A DNA stretch of 49,193 nucleotides from Paraburkholderia phenoliruptrix (GTDB lineage Bacteria; Pseudomonadota; Gammaproteobacteria; Burkholderiales; Burkholderiaceae): assembly GCF_902859825.1 (NCBI RefSeq), contig NZ_CADIKB010000042.1:1-49193 (forward strand). The letters are read 5' to 3'. Shown one piece after another: positions 18,984-27,147 of this stretch. A program made the position numbers and the translations under genes. Position 1 is the first letter of the stretch. Every line of letters begins with the position of its first letter. The notes beneath the pieces are model-generated. The model saw only the letters and a program-made list of their open reading frames with translations. It searched no databases and had not been told where the DNA came from.

Positions 18984-19532
18984 ATGCGGATTTCTTCATT
19001 CGTGCGTGGCGGCGTCGCCGCGGCGGCTGCGGTTGCGGCGCTCTCGGCAACGGCCGCGGAATACCCGATCGGCAAGCAGCAGATTCAGGGCGGCATGGAA
19101 ATCGGCGCGGTGTATCTGCAGCCGATCACGATGGAGCCGGAAGGCATGATGCGCAAGGCGTCGGACTCGGACATCCATCTGGAAGCGGACATCCACGCAG
19201 TCAAGAACAATCCCACCGGTTTCGCGGAAGGCGACTGGATGCCGTATCTGCAAGTGCGCTACGAGCTGACGAAAGCCGGTTCGAAAGACGCGCAAAAGGG
19301 CGACCTGATGGCGATGGTCGCGAACGACGGTCCGCACTATGGCGACAACGTCAAGCTGCAAGGCCCGGGCAAGTATCACCTGAAGCTGATCGTCGAACCG
19401 CCGATGCAAACCGGCCACATGGCCTTCGGCCGTCACGTCGACAAGGAAACCGGCGTGGGTCCGTGGTTCAAGCCGATCACGCTCGAATACGACTTCACGT
19501 TTGCCGGCATCGGCAAGAAGGGCGGGTACTGA
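18984..19532 (+). CDS. ftrA: FtrA, periplasmic P19-type iron-binding protein
   Basis: A 182-residue exported protein; the signal peptide ends near ATAAEYP (about residue 25). It belongs to the P19/Tp34 family, immunoglobulin-like periplasmic proteins that bind copper and iron and feed the FtrC permease. Visible metal-site candidates are the His/Met-rich segments DIHLEADIHA, MVANDGPHYGDNV and MQTGHMAFGRHVDKETG. AAGGAG lies about 6 bases before the ATG. First gene of ftrABCD, a ferrous-iron uptake system described in Burkholderia, Brucella and Bordetella. The Fur box upstream implies iron-dependent repression. Confidence 0.9.
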   Translation: MRISSFVRGGVAAAAAVAALSATAAEYPIGKQQIQGGMEIGAVYLQPITMEPEGMMRKASDSDIHLEADIHAVKNNPTGFAEGDWMPYLQVRYELTKAGSKDAQKGDLMAMVANDGPHYGDNVKLQGPGKYHLKLIVEPPMQTGHMAFGRHVDKETGVGPWFKPITLEYDFTFAGIGKKGGY

Positions 19533-19632
19533 TCTCCGCGACTGCGCCGCGACCCGCGGCAGAGGAGCGACTGAGTGAATGAATCAGGCGGCGCGAACTT
19601 CATCCTTCGCGCCGCGTTTTCCGGAAACGCCA

Positions 19633-19965
19633 ATGAGAATCAACCGAAAGATCGTGGCCCTCGCGTCGTCGATTGTGCTGGCGGGCGCGGCGCATGCAGC
19701 CGATCTGCCGACGTTCAAGCTAGAAATGAACGACGGCAAGCTGACGCCGACGCGCATCGAAGTGCCGGCCGGGCAGCGCATCAAGATTGAGGTGCGCAAC
19801 ACCGGCAAGGGCGCGGCCGAGTTTGAAAGCGTGCAGTTGCGCAAGGAAAAAGTTCTTGCGCCGGGCGCGGACTCGTTCGTGGTGATCGCTCCGCTTTCGC
19901 CGGGCGAATACAAGTTCTTCGACGATTTCCACCAGCAGGCGCAAGGCGTGATCGTCGCGAAATAG
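19633..19965 (+). CDS. ftrB: FtrB, cupredoxin-like periplasmic oxidase
   Basis: A 110-residue exported cupredoxin. The signal peptide ends at AAHAADLP (about residue 20). The family is thought to oxidise Fe(II) before FtrC transport. The ending EYKFFDDFHQQAQGVIVAK has the shape of a cupredoxin C-terminus, but the usual Cys ligand near it is absent and only the single C-terminal His is obvious, so a conventional type 1 copper site is doubtful. The ATG at 19633 follows GGAAACGCCA; an in-frame ATG 18 codons earlier would put a non-signal extension in front. Second gene of the operon. Confidence 0.85.
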   Translation: MRINRKIVALASSIVLAGAAHAADLPTFKLEMNDGKLTPTRIEVPAGQRIKIEVRNTGKGAAEFESVQLRKEKVLAPGADSFVVIAPLSPGEYKFFDDFHQQAQGVIVAK

Positions 19966-20043
19966 CAGGTATGCGAGGCGGCGCGGGGCCTCGAGCCCGC
20001 CGGCGCTGCGCGGCAGCAGTAGCAGAGCAGAAGGGAGTGCTTG

Positions 20044-20889
20044 ATGGGTCAGATTCTATTCATCGTGTGGCGGGAAAGTGTCGAGGCGTTGCTGGTCGTC
20101 GGCATCCTGTACGCATGGCTGAAAAATGGCGACGACGATGCGCGCCGCGGTTTGCCATATCTGTGGAGCGGCGTCGCCGCCGGCCTGATCGCGGCGGTGG
20201 CGCTCGGCGCGGCGCTCGTCGGCTTCACGGAAGTGCTCTCCGGCGACGCGCAAGATTACTTCCAGACCGCGATGGTGCTGGTGGCCTGCGTGCTGATCGT
20301 GCAAATGGTGCTGTGGATGAAGCAGCACGGCCGCTCGCTCAAACGCGACATGGAACGCTCGCTGCAGCAAAGCCAGCGCGACTCGAACTGGTGGGGCGTG
20401 GCGCTGCTCGTCGCACTCGCCATCGCGCGCGAAGGCAGCGAGACGGTGATCTTCCTGTACGGCCTCGGGTTCGGCCAGTCGGGACACGTGGACAGCGCCC
20501 AGATGCTTGCCGTCGTGATCGGCCTCGCGCTCGCGCTCCTCACGTTCTACGTGCTGCAGCTCGGCGGCAAGTTCTTCTCGTGGCGGCTCTTTTTCCGCAT
20601 CACCGAAATCATGCTGCTGTTCCTCGGCGCGGGTCTGTTCCAGACCGGCGTCGACAAGCTGATCGACAAGGAATTCCTGCCGACCCTCGTCGATCAGCTG
20701 TGGAATACGTCGGCGATCCTCGACGATTCGAGCACGTTCGGCTCGCTCGTCGCGACGCTCACCGGCTACCGCGCGCATCCCGCGCTGATGAACCTGCTGG
20801 CCTACGCGGTGTATTGGGTGGTCGTCTATCTGCTGCTGCGGCGCGCGAACCGCAAGCCGGCGCAACAGGCGGCAGGGCGCGCAGCATGA
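20044..20889 (+). CDS. ftrC: FtrC, FTR1-family iron permease
   Basis: A 281-residue inner-membrane permease of the Ftr1/EfeU family with about seven predicted transmembrane helices. Two REXXE iron-binding motifs are present: RESVE at residues 10-14 and REGSE at 129-133. Both are required for ferric iron passage in characterised relatives. A TTG directly before the ATG (20041) could extend it by one residue. AAGGGAG lies upstream. The stop overlaps the ftrD start as ATGA. Confidence 0.92.
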   Translation: MGQILFIVWRESVEALLVVGILYAWLKNGDDDARRGLPYLWSGVAAGLIAAVALGAALVGFTEVLSGDAQDYFQTAMVLVACVLIVQMVLWMKQHGRSLKRDMERSLQQSQRDSNWWGVALLVALAIAREGSETVIFLYGLGFGQSGHVDSAQMLAVVIGLALALLTFYVLQLGGKFFSWRLFFRITEIMLLFLGAGLFQTGVDKLIDKEFLPTLVDQLWNTSAILDDSSTFGSLVATLTGYRAHPALMNLLAYAVYWVVVYLLLRRANRKPAQQAAGRAA

Positions 20890-22292
20890 GTACAGTGATG
20901 ACCCGTCCGGGGCGTCTCGCCGCGGCCGGGCAGTGGATGCAGCGTCACGGTTCGGTGATCCGCGGCATCCAGTGGGTCGTGGTCGCGGTGTACGCGCTGC
21001 TGATTATCGTGCCGGCGGTGATGCCGCTGCCGGACGACAGCGCGCATTTGTGGAACAACCTGACGCTTGCCGCGCAGTTCGTGTTCTGGGGCATCTGGTG
21101 GCCGTTCGTGCTGCTCTCGATGGTGATGCTCGGCCGCGTCTGGTGCGGCGTCCTGTGTCCCGAAGGCGCGCTCGCCGAATTCGCCAGCAAGCACGGCCGC
21201 GGCAAGGCGATCCCGCACTGGATGCGCTGGGGCGGCTGGCCGTTCGTCGCGTTCGGCATCACGACGATCTACGGTCAGATGGTGAGCGTGTACCAGTATC
21301 CGAAAGCGGTACTGCTTGTGCTCGGCGGCTCGACCGTGGCGGCGATCGTGATCGGTCTGCTTTACGGACGCGAGAAGCGCGTCTGGTGCAAGTACCTCTG
21401 CCCCGTGAACGGGGTGTTTTCGCTTCTGGCGCGCCTCGCGCCGTTCCACTACAAAGTCGACGAAGACGCGTGGCGCCGTTCGTACAAGAACGGCGAGCAC
21501 GGCCATCGCGTCATTCCGATCAATTGCGCGCCGCTCGTGCCCTTGCGCAACATGAAAGGCGCCTCCGACTGCCATATGTGCGGCCGTTGCAGCGGCCACC
21601 GCGACGCAATTGCCCTGACGTGGCGCGCGCCGTCGTCAGAAGTCGTGGAGCTCGGCGACAAGCACGCGAGCGCATGGGACACCGCGCTCATCCTGTACGG
21701 CCTGCTCGGCATTGCGATCGGCGCGTTCCATTGGACCGCATCGCGCTGGTTCATCGACCTGAAGATGTTCTTCGCGACGTGGCTGGTCGACCACGACATC
21801 ACCTGGCCGCTACAGACCAATGCGCCGTGGTTCCTGTTCACGCACTACCCGGAACAGAACGACGTGTTCTCGTGGCTCGACGGCACCATGGTGATCGGCT
21901 ACATCCTCGCGACGGCACTCGTCTACGGCACTGCGCTGCTCCTGCTGCTGATGGGCGCGACGCGCATGCTGGGGCGGTTGAGCAGCGTGCGCCTGCATCA
22001 TCTGACGCAAGCGCTGATTCCGCTTGCCGGCGCGGGCGTGTTCCTCGGCTTGTCGGCGACCACGCTGTCGCTGCTGCGGGCGGAGCATGTGCCGTTGTGG
22101 TGGGCGTCGGACGTGCGCATCGGCATTCTGGCAATCGCGAATCTGTGGAGCGCATGGCTTCTCTGGCTCGTCACGCGACGCTACAGCCAGCGCTTCGTGC
22201 GACGCGGCCTCGCAATGCTGTGGTTCGCCGCGGCGCTCGCGGTGGTCGACAGCGCATGGTGGCTGATGTTCTGGGGCTGGGCGTCGAAGTAA
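20886..22292 (+). CDS. ftrD: FtrD, membrane polyferredoxin
   Basis: A 468-residue integral membrane iron-sulfur protein of the NapH/NosR-like kind with several transmembrane helices. Cysteine motifs are CGVLCPEG, CKYLCPVNG and CHMCGRCSG, which can hold two [4Fe-4S] clusters. In the Ftr system FtrD is thought to accept the electron released when FtrB oxidises iron. The ATG at 20886 overlaps the ftrC stop by 4 bases, and the frame is open far upstream through other genes, so that overlap decides the start. A rho-independent terminator follows 46 bases later. Confidence 0.9.
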   Translation: MSTVMTRPGRLAAAGQWMQRHGSVIRGIQWVVVAVYALLIIVPAVMPLPDDSAHLWNNLTLAAQFVFWGIWWPFVLLSMVMLGRVWCGVLCPEGALAEFASKHGRGKAIPHWMRWGGWPFVAFGITTIYGQMVSVYQYPKAVLLVLGGSTVAAIVIGLLYGREKRVWCKYLCPVNGVFSLLARLAPFHYKVDEDAWRRSYKNGEHGHRVIPINCAPLVPLRNMKGASDCHMCGRCSGHRDAIALTWRAPSSEVVELGDKHASAWDTALILYGLLGIAIGAFHWTASRWFIDLKMFFATWLVDHDITWPLQTNAPWFLFTHYPEQNDVFSWLDGTMVIGYILATALVYGTALLLLLMGATRMLGRLSSVRLHHLTQALIPLAGAGVFLGLSATTLSLLRAEHVPLWWASDVRIGILAIANLWSAWLLWLVTRRYSQRFVRRGLAMLWFAAALAVVDSAWWLMFWGWASK

Positions 22293-22337
22293 GAAAGGCG
22301 CGAATCCATTCGACGCAAAATTCGACGCAAAAAACAG

Positions 22338-22370
22338 AAGCCGTGGAGATGACATCCTCCACGGCTTTTT
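22338..22370 (+). terminator. Rho-independent terminator of ftrABCD
   Basis: AAGCCGTGGAG and CTCCACGGCTT form an 11-base stem around an 8-base loop, followed by a run of five T. It lies 46 bases after the ftrD stop. Confidence 0.92.
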
Positions 22371-22566
22371 CATTGGCATGACGGCACACGGGGTTTCGCG
22401 TGGCGCATCGGCGGGAACCAAAAAAGCGGCCTGGCTGGCTGCGACGGCTGGCTTGGTGTCTGCACGAAGGGGTCTAGTTCTCGCGTGCAAGCCGTCGTGG
22501 CTGGCTAATGCCTAACACCTCTCAAGGGAGGTGGTCCCCACAATACCCGGTACTCCAGTTCGTTCG

Positions 22567-22830
22567 TTACTTCGTCAGGATCAGCTTGCCGAGACGCGTG
22601 GCGCGTAGCTGATACGTCTCGCCGTTATGCACGATGCTGACGTGGCTGTGGCCTTGCAGCAAAGTCTCGCTGCGCACCACCCGCGCGGCCGACTCCGCGG
22701 ACCCGCTCGCACGGCTCACAGCAGGCTTTGCGGCGGGGGCGGCCGTGGCCGCTACCGGTTTCGGACGGCTGGTCAATGCCGCGGCCGGGCGGCGCAGGCT
22801 GAGCGTGGAAGTGCGAGCGGTATCTGTCAT
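22567..22830 (-). CDS. hemP: HemP, small hemin uptake protein
   Basis: An 87-residue protein. The C-terminal HemP domain (GHSHVSIVHNGETYQLRATR, ending LGKLILTK) is intact; the first 50 residues are an Ala/Pro/Arg-rich low-complexity leader. HemP is required for haem-iron use in Burkholderia, where it acts as a regulator-like factor for haem uptake genes. The ATG is at 22830, with a Fur box 39 bases upstream. No haem receptor gene is adjacent. Confidence 0.88.
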   Translation of the reverse strand: MTDTARTSTLSLRRPAAALTSRPKPVAATAAPAAKPAVSRASGSAESAARVVRSETLLQGHSHVSIVHNGETYQLRATRLGKLILTK

Positions 22831-22868
22831 GCGGCTTGGCTGTTGCTTGATTCGATGGAAGAATTCTA

Positions 22869-22887
22869 AATGATAACCATTCCTATT
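22869..22887 (-). promoter_or_regulatory. Fur box before hemP
   Basis: TGATAAC-C-ATTCCTA reads 6/7 and 4/7 against the 7-1-7 Fur consensus on the + strand orientation of this stretch. It lies 39 bases before the hemP ATG. Confidence 0.7.
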
Positions 22888-23073
22888 TACAAGGGGGAGA
22901 AATTCATCGGATCAAACTTTCGATAGCCGCACAAGCCAAGGAGCGCGAGGAAGGCCAGCCCAAAGGGGCGCCGCGCAGGGGACGGATGACAGCGGCGCAT
23001 TGCACGCGCAAGCACCCGGCTAGCGCCGCCCATTTGAACTTGCGGAGGCGGCGCGGGACATCGACTGCAACAC

Positions 23074-23556
23074 TCAGTGCAGCGAACCGGGCTCCTGCTT
23101 TGCCTGCACATATTGACGGATCAGGCGCACGGTATCGATGTCGTTCTCGCGATACGCGGACTTCACGATCTCCTGCGTCTGCACCGCGTCCTGGTCGTTT
23201 GAAACCGGCAGCGTGGTCGCGTATTCGAAGCGCAGGAACAGCTGCAATTCGTCCGGCTGCTCAATAGTCATGGTCAGCGAGCCGCCGACGTAATCCGCCG
23301 TCGGCAGGATGTCGTAGCGCACGCTTTGGCTTTCGTGCAGCGTGACGCGGTCGCGGACCGTGGCCTGGCCGTAATGCAGTTCGCGCTCGAGCGTATTGCC
23401 CTCGCGCGAAAGGATCGTGCAGCTGTCGAGCCCCATCACGAACAGTTGCGGCTGCTCGGCGCGCAGCACGAGCCCTTCCCACAACTGCTCGCGGGTCATC
23501 GAGTCGACGAAGGGATTCAACGGGTCGTTGATCTGGATAAGGTGTTCGAAATTCAA
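23074..23556 (-). CDS. AtaL-like/DUF1857 family SRPBCC protein
   Basis: A 160-residue protein of the SRPBCC fold. NFEHLIQINDPLNPF and LTREQLW-like elements at the N-terminus, then VTLHESQSVRYDI and GSLTMTIEQPDELQLFLRFE, match the DUF1857/AtaL-like family of unknown function. The start is a TTG (23554-23556): family alignment begins exactly here and AGGAT lies 8 bases upstream. It stands alone on the - strand. Confidence 0.8.
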   Translation of the reverse strand: MNFEHLIQINDPLNPFVDSMTREQLWEGLVLRAEQPQLFVMGLDSCTILSREGNTLERELHYGQATVRDRVTLHESQSVRYDILPTADYVGGSLTMTIEQPDELQLFLRFEYATTLPVSNDQDAVQTQEIVKSAYRENDIDTVRLIRQYVQAKQEPGSLH

Positions 23557-23645
23557 GGCGACAGCATCCTATGAAAGCGTTGCAAGTGTGAGGCGACCCC
23601 CTCAGTTTCGCGCGCCTCGCCCGTCGGGCGCAAGTCAGACGGCGG

Positions 23646-24044
23646 TCAGACGGCGGTCAAGCCGGAGCGAATGGCGATCGAGCGCGTGAGGATCTTGTGA
23701 ACTGGGCACGCATTCGCAATTTGCAAGAGCCGTTCCCGTTGCTCGTCGGACAGCCCGCCGTGCAGTGTGATCTTGCGGTCGATGGTCGAGCCTTCTTCGC
23801 CGGTCTCGATGTTGAGCGTGACGTGCACTTCATCGAGCGGCCAGCCTTTGCGCTGCGCGTACATTTTCAGCGTGACCGACGTGCAGGCGCCGAGGCTCGA
23901 GAGCAGCAACGAAACCGGCGTGGGACCGCGATCGCCGCCGCCGAGCGATTCAGGTTCGTCGGCGAGCCAGGTGTGCTTGCCGTCGTCGAAATGGACCTGG
24001 TAATTCGTCGAACCGATATGGGCGGTGACGGTGGCTTCTGCCAT
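23646..24044 (-). CDS. OsmC-family peroxiredoxin
   Basis: A 132-residue OsmC/Ohr-family thiol peroxidase. The two conserved cysteines are in SLGACTSVTLKMYA (peroxidatic) and ANACPVHKILT (resolving). These enzymes reduce organic hydroperoxides. The ATG at 24044 is chosen because the family starts there (MAEATVTAHIG) and GAAGGAG precedes it; an upstream in-frame ATG adds 17 non-homologous residues. Confidence 0.88.
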   Translation of the reverse strand: MAEATVTAHIGSTNYQVHFDDGKHTWLADEPESLGGGDRGPTPVSLLLSSLGACTSVTLKMYAQRKGWPLDEVHVTLNIETGEEGSTIDRKITLHGGLSDEQRERLLQIANACPVHKILTRSIAIRSGLTAV

Positions 24045-24319
24045 GCGCGCTCCTTCAGCAGGGATGGAAATTGCCGCGCAGCGGCTCTGCAGCAATGAAG
24101 CTTGAAAGAGGGGCGCGCGGCGAGAATCGCTATTGTGAACGAAGTCGGCGGCGTTTGTGTCCGGCGGCGCGGCGCGTGTGATGGCGGCGGTGCGGTTGGA
24201 GTCGCGTGCCGCTTATTGTCATGCGCGTAAGTGACTGCAGCGAGCGGCGATTCCCGACTCGCGAGCGGCGATCCGCCGCCCGCCCGCTGCTCAGCCAGTG
24301 CTTTCCCCCACACGCCCAT

Positions 24320-25198
24320 TCAATGCGTGATCGCGCCCATGCGGCCGGCCTGATAATCGACGACCGCCTGGCGGATTTCGTCTTCGGTATTCATGACGAA
24401 CGGGCCGTAGCGCACCACGGGCTCCTTCAAGGGCACGCCGCCAAGCAGCACGACCTCGAGCGGCTCCTCGCCGGCTGCGAGCGTGACCGCGTCGCCGTCA
24501 TTCCGAAACACGACCATCTTGCGCGCGTCGATCTCCTGACGCGCGTCGCCTTCGCCGTAAAAGCCCTTGCCGGAGAGCCCATACGCGAACACACGATAGT
24601 CCGCGGGCACCGGCTGGCGGATCGTCGCGCCGGGCTGCAGCGAAAAATGCTGATACAGAATCGGCGTGCGCGTTTCCACCGCGGCTTTCACGCCGAGCGC
24701 CTCGCCGGCGATCACCTTCACGCGCACTTTGCCGTCCGCCGACGTCGCCAGCGGAATCTTCGCCGACGGCACTTCCTGGTAACGCGGCGCGATCATCTTG
24801 TCGCGGCGCGGCAGATTCACCCACACCTGCAAGCCGTGCACGCGTCCGCCCGTCCGCACGAACGACGGGTCGGGCATTTCGCTGTGCACGACGCCCGCGC
24901 CGGCCGTCATCCATTGCACATCGCCCGCGTGCAGCGTGCCGGAGTGACCGGCGGAGTCCTTGTGGCCGAACTGCCCCTCGAGCACATAGGTCACGGTCTC
25001 GAAACCGCGATGCGGATGGTCCGGCGCGCCCTTGGCCTCGCCGGGCGCGTAGTCGACCGGTCCCATTTCGTCGAGCAGCAGAAACGGATCGAAGTCCATC
25101 AGCATGCGGGTGGGAAACGGGCGGTGGACGACGAAGCCGCCGCCTTCAATCGTGCGAACGGCGGGATACGTGCGTTCGATCGTGCGTGTCGCGATCAT
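24320..25198 (-). CDS. Pirin-family cupin protein
   Basis: A 292-residue bicupin. The first cupin holds the metal ligands in DHPHRGFETVTYVLEG plus a later HSGTLHAGDVQWMTAGAGVVHSE; the second cupin is less conserved. Pirins are iron-binding proteins with quercetinase or regulatory roles. The ATG at 25198 follows AGAGG by 8 bases, preferred over a GTG three codons earlier. Divergent from a LysR regulator, with an AATAGC-N19-GCTATT inverted repeat between them, so the LysR protein probably controls it. Confidence 0.87.
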   Translation of the reverse strand: MIATRTIERTYPAVRTIEGGGFVVHRPFPTRMLMDFDPFLLLDEMGPVDYAPGEAKGAPDHPHRGFETVTYVLEGQFGHKDSAGHSGTLHAGDVQWMTAGAGVVHSEMPDPSFVRTGGRVHGLQVWVNLPRRDKMIAPRYQEVPSAKIPLATSADGKVRVKVIAGEALGVKAAVETRTPILYQHFSLQPGATIRQPVPADYRVFAYGLSGKGFYGEGDARQEIDARKMVVFRNDGDAVTLAAGEEPLEVVLLGGVPLKEPVVRYGPFVMNTEDEIRQAVVDYQAGRMGAITH

Positions 25199-25221
25199 CA
25201 ATATCACCTCTAAAATTCGGG

Positions 25222-25252
25222 AATAGCGTTATTTTTGAAACATGGAGCTATT
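25222..25252. promoter_or_regulatory. Possible LysR operator between pirin and LysR genes
   Basis: AATAGC (25222-25227) and GCTATT (25247-25252) form an inverted repeat with a 19-base centre in the 120-base divergent region. LysR-type regulators usually bind such dyads in shared promoters. I see no other dyad here. Confidence 0.4.
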
Positions 25253-25318
25253 ATAGGGACCGTTTTTCGGGGTGCCAGCCGCCATCAGCAATGGATTGTT
25301 CTATTACTGGAACGATGA

Positions 25319-26305
25319 ATGAAGATCGATTCACACAACCTGAATGACCTGATGTATTTCTCGCAGGTCGTCGAACATGGCGGTTTCTCCGCCGCCGAGC
25401 GCGTGCTGGGTATTTCCAAGTCGCGTCTGTCGCGGCGCCTGACCGAACTCGAGGCGTCGCTCGGCGTGCGGCTGCTGCAGCGCTCCACGCGCAAGCTCGC
25501 GCTCACGGAGGCCGGCCAACTGTTCTACCAGCACTGCCAGGCGATGCTCGACGAGGCACAGGCGGCCGTCAACGTCGTGCAGCAGCTGCGCTCGTCACCA
25601 CGCGGCACCGTGCGCGTGAGCGTGCCCGTCACGATTTCGCAGACCATTCTGTCGACGATCCTGCCGGAATTCATGCACCGCTATCCGGAAGTGCGCGTCG
25701 TCATGCGGGTGACGAATCGGGTGGTCGATCTGTTCGAAGATTCAATCGACGTCGCCTTGCGCGTGCGCTCGGATCCGCCGGAAAACGCCAACATTGTCGT
25801 GCGCCCGCTGTGGCGCACGCAGCAGATGCTGGTGGGCGCGCCAAGTCTGTTGCAGCAGAATGCGCCGCCGTTGCAGCCAGACGACCTGTCGCGCTTCGAA
25901 ACGCTCGACGTCCCCACGAGCGACGGCCGGCACGTCTACAACCTGATTGCGCCCGACGGCAGCCGTCACGCGCACGAGCACGAACCGCGTCTCGTGACCG
26001 CGGATCTCTCGACGATTCGCGAAGCGGTACTCGCAGGCGTCGGCATCGCCGCCTTGCCGGAGATGATGTACGGCGCCGCCTTGCGCGCCGGGCAGTTGTC
26101 GCCCGTCATGCCCGGCTGGACCTTTCCGGCGCCGCAGTTGTACGCCGTCTTCGTGTCGCGGCAGGGCATGGTGCCGGCCGTGCGCGCGTTCGTCGACTAT
26201 CTGGTCGAGATGCTCGATCCCAATGAAGGTAAGCACATCATGCGTGAATGCCCGGTGCGCGCGGAATCGGCTGTCTTGCGAACCTCGGTGGCAATCGCTT
26301 CCTAG
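25319..26305 (+). CDS. LysR-family transcriptional regulator
   Basis: A 328-residue LysR-type regulator. The N-terminal winged helix-turn-helix is residues about 8-65 (FSQVVEHGGFSAAERVLGIS, then KSRLSRRLTELE). The effector-binding domain starts after RSSPRGTVRVSVPV and ends near IGVAALPEMMYG-like sequence. ATG at 25319 gives MKIDSHNLNDLMYFSQ. It is divergent from the pirin gene, which is its likely target; LysR/pirin pairs are common in Burkholderiales. The C-terminal tail (about 20 residues after the last helix) is unremarkable. Confidence 0.9.
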   Translation: MKIDSHNLNDLMYFSQVVEHGGFSAAERVLGISKSRLSRRLTELEASLGVRLLQRSTRKLALTEAGQLFYQHCQAMLDEAQAAVNVVQQLRSSPRGTVRVSVPVTISQTILSTILPEFMHRYPEVRVVMRVTNRVVDLFEDSIDVALRVRSDPPENANIVVRPLWRTQQMLVGAPSLLQQNAPPLQPDDLSRFETLDVPTSDGRHVYNLIAPDGSRHAHEHEPRLVTADLSTIREAVLAGVGIAALPEMMYGAALRAGQLSPVMPGWTFPAPQLYAVFVSRQGMVPAVRAFVDYLVEMLDPNEGKHIMRECPVRAESAVLRTSVAIAS

Positions 26306-26380
26306 CAGATCGCGCGCGTTGCGGCATCGCTTTTAGCATTGAAGCGCGGCCTGTCATGAGTACTTTCAATGAGCGTTTGC

Positions 26381-26409
26381 TTGAATGCGCGAGCTCGCGG
26401 CGCTATATT
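26381..26409 (+). promoter_or_regulatory. Promoter with palindromic spacer before the 39-residue gene
   Basis: TTGAAT (26381-26386) and TATATT (26404-26409) are spaced 17 bases. CGCGAGCTCGCG, a perfect 12-base palindrome (26388-26399), lies within the spacer. AAGGAG follows at 26424-26429, before the ATG at 26436. Confidence 0.65.
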
Positions 26410-26435
26410 GAAATCCCTTCGCTAAGGAGTCTCTT

Positions 26436-26555
26436 ATGCGAAAACTCATGGCCGCTATCATAGCGAGCCTGATAGGGCTGACCGCGCTGTCCGTGTCGAG
26501 CACGGCTGTCGCATGCGGTGATCCGAGCCAGCAGTCTTCGACCGATGGCAAATGA
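26436..26555 (+). CDS. Small secreted peptide, 39 residues, unknown
   Basis: MRKLMAAIIASLIGLTALSV starts a signal peptide ending at STAVA-CGDPS; cleavage after AVA (Ala-x-Ala) would leave a 13-residue mature peptide beginning with Cys and rich in Ser and Gln. The Cys allows lipidation, but the -3 Ala makes the lipobox weak. AAGGAG sits 6 bases before the ATG, its own promoter precedes it and a strong terminator follows. It was found by inspection because it is short. I do not recognise a family. Confidence 0.7.
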   Translation: MRKLMAAIIASLIGLTALSVSSTAVACGDPSQQSSTDGK

Positions 26556-26588
26556 TCCCGCCGCCCGAAGGCGCCGAGCGCGCACAAA

Positions 26589-26620
26589 AAAAGGCCTTCA
26601 TCTGACGATGAAGGCCTTTT
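26589..26620. terminator. Bidirectional terminator between the small peptide and exbD
   Basis: AAAAGGCCTTCAT and ATGAAGGCCTTTT form a 13-base stem around CTGACG. The A/T-rich ends provide T-runs in both directions, serving the small peptide gene (+) and exbD (-). Confidence 0.9.
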
Positions 26621-26699
26621 ACTTTTCAGCCCCTGTTTCAAGGGCTTTTCTTCACTTCACGGAGCGGCGCGGCCCGCACTGGCGACCGCCGCGAAACAC

Positions 26700-27119
26700 T
26701 CACTTGCCTTTGGGCTGCGTGACGAATCCGATCTTCGTCAGACCGCCTGCCTGCGCCGCCGACATGACTTGCGCGACTTTTTCGTAAGGCACTTTGCGGT
26801 CCGCATCGAGGTGCAGCTCCGGTTGCGGATTCGCCTGCGCGGTCTCTGCAATTTTCGCGCTCAACTGCGCTTCGTCAACTTTTTTGTCGTTCCACAGCAC
26901 GTTGCCATCGGCGTCGACCGCGACGGTCACCTGTGCCGGCTTCGTGTCTTCCTTCTGACTGCTTGCATGCGGCAGGTCGATTTTCACTGCGTGGCGGATC
27001 ACGGGAATCGTCACCATGAAAACGATCAGGAGAACCAACATGACGTCGACGAGCGGCGTCATGTTGATTTCGTTCATCAGGCCGTCGTCATCGTCGCCGG
27101 CGAAGGGGCTCATTGCCAT
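26700..27119 (-). CDS. exbD: ExbD, TonB system proton channel subunit
   Basis: A 139-residue biopolymer transport protein. One N-terminal transmembrane helix (PLVDVMLVLLIVFMVTIP, residues about 22-39) contains the essential Asp of the proton channel in PLVD. The periplasmic domain ends with QPELHLDADRKVPYEKVAQV. It works with ExbB to power TonB. Last gene of tonB-exbB-exbD; its ATG (27119) lies 28 bases after the exbB stop. A terminator follows. Confidence 0.93.
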   Translation of the reverse strand: MAMSPFAGDDDDGLMNEINMTPLVDVMLVLLIVFMVTIPVIRHAVKIDLPHASSQKEDTKPAQVTVAVDADGNVLWNDKKVDEAQLSAKIAETAQANPQPELHLDADRKVPYEKVAQVMSAAQAGGLTKIGFVTQPKGK

Positions 27120-27147
27120 CTCTGTGCCTCGTCGTTCAGTGGGCGCT

